The notes beneath the pieces are model-generated. The model was not told the origin of the DNA and ran no database searches. It was given only the letters and a program-made list of their open reading frames with translations. From NCBI RefSeq assembly GCF_002163835.1, contig NZ_CP019331.1, forward strand, positions 1,178,001 to 1,242,000: 64,000 bases of DNA, written 5' to 3'. This DNA is from Polaribacter sp. SA4-10. GTDB lineage: Bacteria > Bacteroidota > Bacteroidia > Flavobacteriales > Flavobacteriaceae. Positions 34,389 through 40,987 of this stretch are shown here, one piece after another. Position numbers and translations under genes: made by a program. Positions within the stretch are counted from its first letter, which is position 1. Every line of letters starts with the position of its first letter.

Positions 34389-35435
34389 TTGAAAAAAACG
34401 ACATTCTACATATTAACAATTTTGCTTTTGACAAGTTCGGGCGCATTCTCGCAAGATGATTTGTCACGAAAAAATTTGAATGAAAATATTGGCTCGACTT
34501 ATCTAACTGAATATAAACAAGCCGAATACTATTTCAACCTCGTACCTTTAGAAAACTCAAAATATAATTTTCATTTCAGATATATAAAGTCTGGACAAAT
34601 CATTGATTTGTATAGAGAAAATGACGAAAATTTTTCTGGTCAAATAACCAATTTTATACAAGAAACAAAAGAAGTCAAAACAGATTACGGATACAATTCA
34701 GCGCCGATTAATTATGTATTTGATAAAATAAAAATTGCAGATACAAACGCAACCAAACTTGGACAATATATATTAAATACAAAATCAAATGAAATCCCTA
34801 CCGATAGTTTAATACCAAATTGGAATTTCAATTGGTTAGACTGTGGAGCAATAAAATTTAAGTACAAGATAAAAAATAGAATCTCAAGTGGAACTTACAC
34901 TTGTCCTCAAAATCAGAACGACAGTATTAAATATGTGACTGGAATTAAAAACCTGAAAGACACAATATCGAATATTCTAGAATTGAAAACAACATTTGAT
35001 GATTTCACAAATAAACTACCTAAAGGAGCATCTTACAAAATTGATGGTTGGATAACAATGCTTAAGCTATCCGAAAAACAACTTGAATGGCGTGAAAAGA
35101 ACAAACCAATGAGAGATTATTTAAAAACCATAAAAGATACAATTGACAATTATTTGGAACTTGAATTAAATAGACTAATACCAAATTCTGCGGATTTAGA
35201 TTGTTTTGATGATTATCGTCTGACTTTTAATAAAAACGGACAATTAAAAAATATGAAAGTTGATATGGGATTTTGGGAACGGACATTTGACAAAGATTAT
35301 AAAAAATGTAGACGGATTCTAAAAAAAGCTTTTAGAGAAATAAGAGTTGATTTTGTTGACCCTAAATATGTTTTCTATCGAAATTTAAGTTTTGGCGGAA
35401 AAGAAATTTATATAACTGATCCAACATTATATTGA
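34389..35435 (+). CDS. Exported protein of unknown function (cassette 6)
   Basis: 348 residues from the TTG at 34389. The open frame reaches back to an ATG at 34332, but those 19 codons lie inside attC-like site 5. Starting at 34389, just after the cassette boundary, gives a standard signal peptide (KKTTFYILTILLLTSSGAFS, cleavage before QDDL). The mature part has no domain I know; two Cys (DCGAIKF, YTCPQN) could form a disulphide. The C-terminal region (LTFNKNGQLKNMKVDMGFWE, KKCRRILKKAFREIRVDFV-like) resembles TonB-C-like or energy-transducing C-termini only vaguely. The stop is 8 bp before the 3' box. Confidence 0.65.
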   Translation: MKKTTFYILTILLLTSSGAFSQDDLSRKNLNENIGSTYLTEYKQAEYYFNLVPLENSKYNFHFRYIKSGQIIDLYRENDENFSGQITNFIQETKEVKTDYGYNSAPINYVFDKIKIADTNATKLGQYILNTKSNEIPTDSLIPNWNFNWLDCGAIKFKYKIKNRISSGTYTCPQNQNDSIKYVTGIKNLKDTISNILELKTTFDDFTNKLPKGASYKIDGWITMLKLSEKQLEWREKNKPMRDYLKTIKDTIDNYLELELNRLIPNSADLDCFDDYRLTFNKNGQLKNMKVDMGFWERTFDKDYKKCRRILKKAFREIRVDFVDPKYVFYRNLSFGGKEIYITDPTLY

Positions 35436-35443
35436 GAAAAAAC

Positions 35444-35581
35444 TGCGTAGAACACCGTGTATAATTCATTGCTAGTTAGTGTTTACTTGCGAAAGTCCTA
35501 GCGGACTTTCTATCTGTGTTTTATTTGCTAACTTTAGTGCTTAAACGCGCAACGAGATCATACACAATTCCGTTGTGCAAC
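35444..35581 (+). repeat. attC-like site 6 (138 bp)
   Basis: TGCGTAGAAC (35444-35453), exact reverse complement of 34377-34386; ACCGTGTATAATTCATTGC; inner hairpin GAAAGTCC-TAGC-GGACTTTC (35491-35510); TCATACACAATTCC; then GTTGTGCAAC (35572-35581). Compared with site 2 the hairpin shows an A-T to G-C change on both arms. Confidence 0.85.
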
Positions 35582-35635
35582 ATAACCAAAAAACTCAAGA
35601 CTGAATAAAAACGATTATTAATATTAAAACTAAAA

Positions 35636-36055
35636 ATGAATTTTAAATACTCTATTTGTCATCCTGAAAAAGAGGATATTGAATATAAGAATAACCCAAT
35701 CTCTGAAAAAGAAGTTTTGGAAATTTCTAAAAATTATGCTTGGATTGAAAAACTGAAATTCTCTGATACTTTAAATCCTGAAAGTGTGTGTTATAGTCCG
35801 TCTTTAGATTTTACAAATATTAAGAACGGAAAAAGTTTTTGTCTAACTGCTGGTTATGATAAAAATGGAAAGTTAGAGTTTTCATTGTGGTACAATAGAC
35901 CGAAAAAAGTAAAAGTATTATTTGGTTTATTAGGAGAAAAAGAAAAAATGGTTGTTGATGATTTTTGGTCATTAAACTTTGAAGAGTCAATGAAATATCT
36001 TGAATATTTTGTAAACGGAAATTACTCAACAATTGAAAAACTATACAGAAAATAA
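35636..36055 (+). CDS. Hypothetical cytoplasmic protein (cassette 7)
   Basis: 139 residues with no signal peptide or membrane segment. It contains SPSLDFTNIKNGKSFCLTAG, FSLWYNRPKKVKVLFGLLGE and VVDDFWSLNFEESMKYLEYF; the alternation of acidic and aromatic residues recalls small immunity-like proteins, but no family is recognised. It is the only gene in its cassette, with its stop 1 bp before the 3' box, the classical one-gene cassette layout. Confidence 0.65.
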   Translation: MNFKYSICHPEKEDIEYKNNPISEKEVLEISKNYAWIEKLKFSDTLNPESVCYSPSLDFTNIKNGKSFCLTAGYDKNGKLEFSLWYNRPKKVKVLFGLLGEKEKMVVDDFWSLNFEESMKYLEYFVNGNYSTIEKLYRK

Positions 36056-36056
36056 C

Positions 36057-36180
36057 GTTGCCCAACACCGTATAAACTTTATTGCTGGCTTCTTGTGTAC
36101 TTACGAAAGTCCTCGCGGACTTTCTTGGTCAGTAATTATTTACTAACTTTACTGCTAAATCAACGCAACAAAGCTTATAC
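36057..36180 (+). repeat. Body of attC-like site 7 (interrupted by IS110)
   Basis: GTTGCCCAAC (36057-36066) matches the reverse complement of 35572-35581 at 9 of 10 positions. It is followed by ACCGTATAAACTTTATTGC, hairpin GAAAGTCC-TCGC-GGACTTTC (36105-36124) and the right arm GCTTATAC, where IS110 copy B is inserted. With the last 15 bp at 37441-37455 the site totals 139 bp. Confidence 0.82.
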
Positions 36181-36220
36181 GTATTCCAAGGTCAAATACT
36201 AATTAAATAAAATCTTTTTT

Positions 36221-37213
36221 TTAAGCTACAAATTTTTGTAATACGACATAAGGAGTTCCTCTTTTTACTACTGCAAAAGCTCTTGATAAAATCTTATTTC
36301 TAACATTATTGATAGCAACCATTTTTGGTTTTCCTTCTGAATTTTTTTTATTATAATATTGTTTTAATTCTTGGTCGCATTGTATCGCACTAACACTGGC
36401 TAGTGTTAACAGTGTTTTCATTTTCCTATCTCCTATGTGATGAATTCTATTTTTTCGATGTATGCTAGTTCCAGAACTGTGCTCAAAAGGAGCTACACCA
36501 CAATAACTTGAAAACTGGCGCCAACTATCAAATCGTTTAAAGTTACTCGTGTGATATAACAGCTGACAAGAAAGCACTAATCCAACGCCTTTTAAGGTAT
36601 TTAAAAGCTCATAATTCTTTTGTAATGATTCATCCTTACTCATTAGGTTTTTTATATGGTTCTCTAATGCTATAATTTGTTTTGTAAGATAATGAATGGT
36701 TTTTTTGATAATGTTACAGCAATCATCAGTTGATGGACTGCTAAGCAAGGTTTGCATTTCTTTGAGACTACTCATTTTACCCGTGCGGTCTCTTACCAAC
36801 TGATCTCTAAAGGATAACAGGCGTCCTAATTCTTGAATATCTTGTTCTTTTGGACTACTTAAAACAAGTTCTTCTTTGTAAAGCCAAGCATATCTAGCAA
36901 TCATAGCTGAATCAAGCTTATCTGTTTTTCCTCTAACAACACCTGACGAGCGGTTAATTGCTAAAGGGCTTTCTTCAAAGTAATCTAAATCATTTTCTGA
37001 CAGATAAACACTAAGGTTTGTAGAGTAATGTCCTGTATTCTCAAAACAGAAAAAATAAACCTGTTCTTTTAAGTACGTTTCTGTCCAAGACAAAAGTGCT
37101 TTGTACCCTTTAGGCGTATTTGAAAATACGCGGTGTACCACTCTGTTGTGAATATGTGCATCTAAGGTTAATTTAGATACATCAATACCAATAACATCTG
37201 AATAATTTTTCAT
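36221..37213 (-). CDS. IS110-family DEDD transposase, copy B
   Basis: 330 residues from the ATG at 37213 (MKNYSDVIGIDVSKLT), matching copy A in length and start; the upstream 17 codons of the open frame are rejected. DEDD residues lie in GIDVSK, FCFENTGHYS and KTDKLDSAMIARYAW. The Tnp_20 region has LNTLKGVGLVLSCQLLYHTS and SYCGVAPFEHSSGTSIH. Intact. The C-terminal GTPYVVLQKFVA is shared with copy A. Confidence 0.92.
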   Translation of the reverse strand: MKNYSDVIGIDVSKLTLDAHIHNRVVHRVFSNTPKGYKALLSWTETYLKEQVYFFCFENTGHYSTNLSVYLSENDLDYFEESPLAINRSSGVVRGKTDKLDSAMIARYAWLYKEELVLSSPKEQDIQELGRLLSFRDQLVRDRTGKMSSLKEMQTLLSSPSTDDCCNIIKKTIHYLTKQIIALENHIKNLMSKDESLQKNYELLNTLKGVGLVLSCQLLYHTSNFKRFDSWRQFSSYCGVAPFEHSSGTSIHRKNRIHHIGDRKMKTLLTLASVSAIQCDQELKQYYNKKNSEGKPKMVAINNVRNKILSRAFAVVKRGTPYVVLQKFVA

Positions 37214-37269
37214 ATTTTTAAATATTATTTCTTGTAAATAAGAAATTGTTAATAAATGTTGCAATGACT

Positions 37270-37410
37270 ATCACCTTTAATAGAAAGTAATTCCTGGTAT
37301 TCCAAATGGTCCTAAAGCAACCTAAGAAGAACAAGAGGACTGATACGTGTAAAGGAACTGATATTCAAAACAACGTTTTAGTTCTCCTCTTGTTTCTTAG
37401 TAAATAGAAT
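37270..37410 (-). ncRNA. Predicted bridge (seek) RNA of IS110 copy B
   Basis: Minus-strand RNA with stem CTAAGAA...CAAGAGGA / TCCTCTTG...TTCTTAG. The loop contains AACGTTGTT (opposite 37369-37377), complementary to this copy's own right flank AACAACGTT (37440-37448), and TACACGTA (opposite 37344-37351), matching the left junction TATAC|GTA with one mismatch. The donor-type loop has TTGGAATAC (opposite 37297-37305), complementary to the element end. The right-flank guide differs from copy A exactly where the flanks differ. Confidence 0.65.
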
Positions 37411-37440
37411 AACTACTTTATTGATGAGGTAAAGTAAAGA

Positions 37441-37455
37441 ACAACGTTGGTGTTC
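37441..37455 (+). repeat. 3' end of attC-like site 7 with cassette-8 box
   Basis: ACAAC followed by GTTGGTGTTC (37446-37455). The partner box AAACACCAAC at 38002-38011 matches its reverse complement at 9 of 10 positions. Confidence 0.75.
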
Positions 37456-37545
37456 ATTACTCACTCGAAATCAAAAAAACCTGAATTAATGTTTTTTGAA
37501 TTTTAAAATAACTGAAAAAGGAAAACTTAATTTAATAAAAACAAT

Positions 37546-37986
37546 ATGAAAATATTCAAGGTCTATAAAATTATAACCTATTTTTTACAACTATTTTTTA
37601 TTGTTGGAATATTCTTAACAGTTAAAGATGTTTATGAAGGAATTATAGTTCTTGATTACAAGAGTATTCTACTTGTAATAACTTTGATTGTCCTTTTTTT
37701 ATCAGTAACCTTCTATAATACTAAATCGCATAAATTTCACAACAATAATTTAGGAATATTAAACAAAAGAGAAAGGAAGAAAATTAAGATTTCTACACTA
37801 ATTAATATCTTAATTGGAATATCCATAACAATATTGTTTTTAGTAATTTTGACTGTATATCGGATTAAAGATTTATCATTTTCTGAAATTTCTAGAACAT
37901 TATTAAGTTTGGTTTTATTTCTTTATGGAATACTAAAAACGACTCATTCAATTAAAACATTTAAGATACTAAAAACAATAAAATGA
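37546..37986 (+). CDS. Four-helix membrane protein of unknown function (cassette 8)
   Basis: 146 residues with four hydrophobic segments (about 12-30, 36-54, 84-104, 112-130) joined by a basic loop (NKRERKKIKIST). No family recognised. It is the only gene of its cassette, 90 bp after the left box and 15 bp before the right box. It starts at an ATG after an A-rich stretch, usual in this genome. Confidence 0.65.
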   Translation: MKIFKVYKIITYFLQLFFIVGIFLTVKDVYEGIIVLDYKSILLVITLIVLFLSVTFYNTKSHKFHNNNLGILNKRERKKIKISTLINILIGISITILFLVILTVYRIKDLSFSEISRTLLSLVLFLYGILKTTHSIKTFKILKTIK

Positions 37987-38001
37987 ATTGAATAAAAAAC
38001 G

Positions 38002-38139
38002 AAACACCAACACCGTGCATAATTAATTGCTTTGTTTTAGCTTACTTACGAAAATCCTCGCGGATTTTCTACTTGGCATTTTATTTATTAATTTAGTGCT
38101 TGCGAACGCAACTAATCTTGTACAAACACGTTGCCACCA
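38002..38139 (+). repeat. attC-like site 8 (138 bp)
   Basis: AAACACCAAC, ACCGTGCATAATTAATTGC, hairpin GAAAATCC-TCGC-GGATTTTC (38050-38069), TTGTACAAACAC, then box GTTGCCACCA (38130-38139). Uninterrupted. Confidence 0.85.
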
Positions 38140-38161
38140 ATTGGAGAAAAAGTGTATATAA

Positions 38162-38788
38162 ATGAACAATCCTGAAATTTTTAAAGGAACCACTGTAAAC
38201 GAAAGACTCTATTTATCTGGAAAGTTGGATGAGTTTGACAATGCAATTAAAAAAGATAACAGGAATACTGCATACAGAATCTTAAGAGAACTTAAAGTTG
38301 ACGAACCTTCGATAATTTTAATTGTTGGTCATACAAGAGAAAGTTTACAATATCCAAATGCTTGGGATTTTCCGAATGAAAACCATAACAATCTGAAAAA
38401 TGAGAATAATGCAACTTTGGAATACTCAAACCTAAATGAAATAGGAAAGGGAGCGCCAATTAGCGGAAATTGTAAACTGAATAAAGGAACGAAAAATATT
38501 GTAATCGGAAATAATTGTGGTGGACCAGCTTTATGGAATGAATCTGGACTTAAATTAGCAATTCCTATTTGGGAAAAATCGTTTTTTAAAGGAACATTTC
38601 AGAGAATTGGAATATTAGATTTGGAAAAGCAGACTTTGACTAAATATAAAAAGAAGTATCGAGTTTTAAATTTAATATCATTTAAGAACAACCTGATTAA
38701 AGGAATTGACAGCCCAATTCATAAAACTAAACATATCGAATTTGATTATGAAAAGGAACAGATTGAAAAAATTATCGGAATAAAATAA
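38162..38788 (+). CDS. Hypothetical protein (cassette 9)
   Basis: 208 residues, no signal peptide. The N-terminal 45 residues (FKGTTVNERLYLSGKLDEFD, AYRILRELKVDE) look like a small helical domain seen at the start of several flavobacterial hypothetical proteins. The remainder (IILIVGHTRESLQYPNAWDF, NIVIGNNCGGPALWNESGLK) contains a Gly/Asn-rich patch without a known motif. Stop 1 bp before the cassette 3' box TGGTGGCAAC, again a single-gene cassette. Confidence 0.65.
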   Translation: MNNPEIFKGTTVNERLYLSGKLDEFDNAIKKDNRNTAYRILRELKVDEPSIILIVGHTRESLQYPNAWDFPNENHNNLKNENNATLEYSNLNEIGKGAPISGNCKLNKGTKNIVIGNNCGGPALWNESGLKLAIPIWEKSFFKGTFQRIGILDLEKQTLTKYKKKYRVLNLISFKNNLIKGIDSPIHKTKHIEFDYEKEQIEKIIGIK

Positions 38789-38789
38789 C

Positions 38790-38996
38790 TGGTGGCAACA
38801 CCGTTTATAATTTATTGTTAGTTTTAGCAAATTTACGAAAATCCTCGCGGATTTTGAACTGCCCCCAAAAAGTTAGACACTATTTTAGGACATCAATAAA
38901 ACAGGTATTTTCACTTATAGGTTTCCTCTTTCAAAAAAGGTAACTTGGCTAACTACGTTTATAAAACATTACATAAACGTGTTTACGTTAGCAACA
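38790..38996 (+). repeat. attC-like site 9 (interrupted, variant arms)
   Basis: TGGTGGCAAC (38790-38799), exact reverse complement of 38130-38139. The left arm ACCGTTTAT pairs with ATAAACGTG near the right end, so both arms have changed together from the usual TGTATAA/TTATACA. The inner hairpin GAAAATCC-TCGC-GGATTTT (38837-38855) is cut by an IS3-like fragment. It ends in GTTAGCAACA (38987-38996). Confidence 0.7.
38860..38940. mobile_element. Terminal fragment of an IS3-like insertion sequence
   Basis: TGCCCCCAAAAAGTTAGACA (38860-38879) is a typical terminal inverted repeat of IS3-family (IS150-like) elements. About 60 bp of following sequence has no homologous partner end or transposase here, so only a stub remains inside site 9. 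The exact inner limit is uncertain. Confidence 0.55.
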
Positions 38997-39017
38997 AGTT
39001 GATATAAAATTAATTAA

Positions 39018-39403
39018 ATGGCTTTAGAAACAAATACATCTGAATTAATAAAAGGAATGCATCAAAGTTGAACAACGGAGAATATGTGTTTTCTAATGTA
39101 AAGCATTTAACTAAAAATGATTGTAAGAATACAATTTGTGAGTTCAAAGAAAAGGAAAGAACAACTATTGTGATTCATAAAAGAAAGGCAGACGAATTAA
39201 ATTTAAGTTATGAATATATTGCCTCCTGGATTACCTTAATGATTCACTCATCTCTTGATGCCATGGGTTTGACTGCAATATTTTCAACAGAATTAGCAAA
39301 AAATGATATAAGTTGCAATGTTATTGCAGGATATTACAATGACCTTATTTTAATTGATAAAAAAGATTCAGATAAAGCAATTAGAGTTTTAACAATGTTG
39401 TGA
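39018..39403 (+). pseudogene. ACT_7 (DUF2241-like) domain protein with a frameshift (cassette 10)
   Basis: The first part reads from the ATG at 39018 as MALETNTSELIKGMH and then meets a stop at 39069. The second part, in another frame from about 39065, reads K-LNNGEYVFSNVKHL to the stop at 39403, with YEYIASWITLMIHSSLDAMG and AKNDISCNVIAGYYND. Together they match the ACT_7 family, in which L-x-x-M-x-P-x-L-x-x-G-x-YVF is continuous; one missing base after the CAT codon near 39063 explains the break. The longer 3' fragment could be made from the TTG at 39068 but would lack the first strand. Full-length family members are small ligand-binding regulators. Confidence 0.7.
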
Positions 39404-39422
39404 GAAAATTACAAATAAAACC

Positions 39423-39480
39423 TGTTGCTAACACTTCATAAAATCCCATTAACGAATTTTTAAAATTCATAAACGAGTCT
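39423..39480 (+). repeat. attC-like site 10, degenerate right end of the array
   Basis: TGTTGCTAAC (39423-39432), exact reverse complement of 38987-38996, followed by ACTTCATAAAAT. The expected central hairpin and 3' arm are not recognisable, so the array appears to end or to be truncated here. Confidence 0.6.
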
Positions 39481-39522
39481 AACCCTGTTTGAAACTGCAC
39501 CCTTTTTATAGCTTATTTTAAT

Positions 39523-39655
39523 AAGCGTCAATACGAGTTTACGAAGCAATCTCTTTTTAATAATGAGAGTGCCTTCGTTTACAAAAAAATAAAACTTAGA
39601 AATTACAGTTATAAAAGAATACAGTGTAAAGCACGAAACAGCTTCAAATAAAAAC
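39523..39655. repeat. Dispersed repeat (copy 1)
   Basis: Contains AAGCGTCAATACGAG, ACGAAGCAATCTC, GAGAGTGCC and AAAGCACGAAACAGCTTC in the same order as the repeat at 54022-54146. It resembles the flavobacterial 'GAGGAACGAAGCAATCTC' interspersed repeat, with self-complementary ends. Confidence 0.55.
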
Positions 39656-39665
39656 AGTTATTTAG

Positions 39666-40985
39666 CTATGCTTTCTTTGTCTTATATCTTCCATAAATCA
39701 AAATATAGCCATAACAAAAAATTGTTAAAACAAACGCAGTTTTAAAACCAAAACCATCAATTAAAGATCCGAATATAAAAGGGATTACTGCCCCACCAAC
39801 AATTGCCATGCACAATAAACCAGAGGCTTGTGCTTTTAAATCTCCTAAACCTTCTAGGCTTAAAGTAAAAATTGTTGGAAACATTATAGAATTAAATAAA
39901 CCAACAGCCAAAATAGACCACATAGAAAGTAAACCTGCAGTATTAATCGAAATTAAAATCATTGCAATTGCAAGACTTGCAAAAATTGATAAGACTTTTC
40001 CTGGAGCCATTATTTTTGTTAAATATGCACCAACAAAACGACCAATCATTGCGCCTCCCCAATAGAAAATTACAAAAATTCCTAATAAAGATTTAGGGTC
40101 TGAATCTGTAAATGTTTTGTTAAAAGTACTTGCAATAGTGTTCGCAATATGCATCATAGTTTCATTTTGAGAAACTATGGTTGCTAAATTCATATCAGAA
40201 AAATAGTTCACCAAAAAACTACCAATAGCAACTTCTGCACCAACATAAACAAAAATTCCTAATGCACCTAACAGCATCATTTTGTTTTTCAACAAGGTTA
40301 TATAGCCACCTTTTGGAGTCTCTTGCATCACTTTAGGTAAGTTTATAAATGCAAAAATAGCAGCTAAAATTGCGATGGAAGAAGCGATGAATATAAATGG
40401 AGTTTGCACAGTTGCCGCTTCATCAAAATAATACTTCGTTTTATCAATTTCATTTAAAAGATTAATTTCTTCGGATGTTTTTACAGAATCACTTAATAAA
40501 AATAAAGCGCCAACTACAGGTGCAATTGTGGTACCTAAAGAATTGAATGCTTGAGATAAATTTAATCTACTACTTGCACCATCTTCACTACCTAACAAAG
40601 CAACATAAGGGTTTGCTGCTACTTGTAAAATTGTAATACCGCCAGCAAGTGTGAAATAACCGATTAGAAAAACTGAAAAAGTTCTGTATTCTGCTGCAGG
40701 ATAGAACAACAAACAACCTAAAGCCATTGTTAACAAACCTAAAACGATTCCTTTTTTGTAACCAATTTTTGATAAAATAAAACCTGCAGGTAAAGAGAAA
40801 ACGAAAAAAGCGACAAAAAAGGCAAACTGAACTAAAACTGTTTTCGCATAAGACATTTCGAAAATGTCTTTTAATCTAGGCACTAAACTGTCTACTAGAA
40901 CCGTAATAAATCCCCAAAGGAAAAATAAAGTTGTTAAAAATATAAAGGAACTTTTATGAGATTTGTTAATTGATACCGTTGACAT
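39666..40985 (-). CDS. Sugar MFS transporter (FucP/NagP/GluP family)
   Basis: 439 residues, about twelve membrane segments. The opening FLWGFITVLVDSLVPRLKD, AGFILSKIGYKKGIV, LQVAANPYVALLGSEDGASS with RLNLSQAFNSLGT are hallmarks of the FucP-like sugar:H+ symporters (fucose, glucose/galactose, GlcNAc). It is the last gene of a minus-strand operon with a glycosylasparaginase (2-bp gap) and two GH92 mannosidases, so mannose or GlcNAc released from N-glycans is the likely substrate. It is an inner-membrane protein. Confidence 0.88.
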   Translation of the reverse strand: MSTVSINKSHKSSFIFLTTLFFLWGFITVLVDSLVPRLKDIFEMSYAKTVLVQFAFFVAFFVFSLPAGFILSKIGYKKGIVLGLLTMALGCLLFYPAAEYRTFSVFLIGYFTLAGGITILQVAANPYVALLGSEDGASSRLNLSQAFNSLGTTIAPVVGALFLLSDSVKTSEEINLLNEIDKTKYYFDEAATVQTPFIFIASSIAILAAIFAFINLPKVMQETPKGGYITLLKNKMMLLGALGIFVYVGAEVAIGSFLVNYFSDMNLATIVSQNETMMHIANTIASTFNKTFTDSDPKSLLGIFVIFYWGGAMIGRFVGAYLTKIMAPGKVLSIFASLAIAMILISINTAGLLSMWSILAVGLFNSIMFPTIFTLSLEGLGDLKAQASGLLCMAIVGGAVIPFIFGSLIDGFGFKTAFVLTIFCYGYILIYGRYKTKKA

Positions 40986-40987
40986 AG

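Larger units (their letters stand above)
36181..37440 (-). mobile_element. IS110-family insertion sequence, copy B
   Basis: About 1.26 kb, from GTATTCCAAGG to ...GTAAAGA. It is inserted at the same position of its attC-like site and in the same orientation as copy A. The two copies are related but clearly diverged at protein and DNA level, so they arrived independently or long ago. Structure as in copy A: 40 bp downstream of the transposase, about 227 bp upstream containing the predicted bridge RNA. Confidence 0.8.

Noticed and set aside
38941..38996. Separate short attC-like site at TAACTTGGCTAAC...GTTAGC
   Set aside because: GGCTAAC could pair with GTTAGC, but the right box GTTAGCAACA already pairs with 39423-39432 and its arm pairs with the 5' arm at 38800, so it was treated as the 3' end of site 9.
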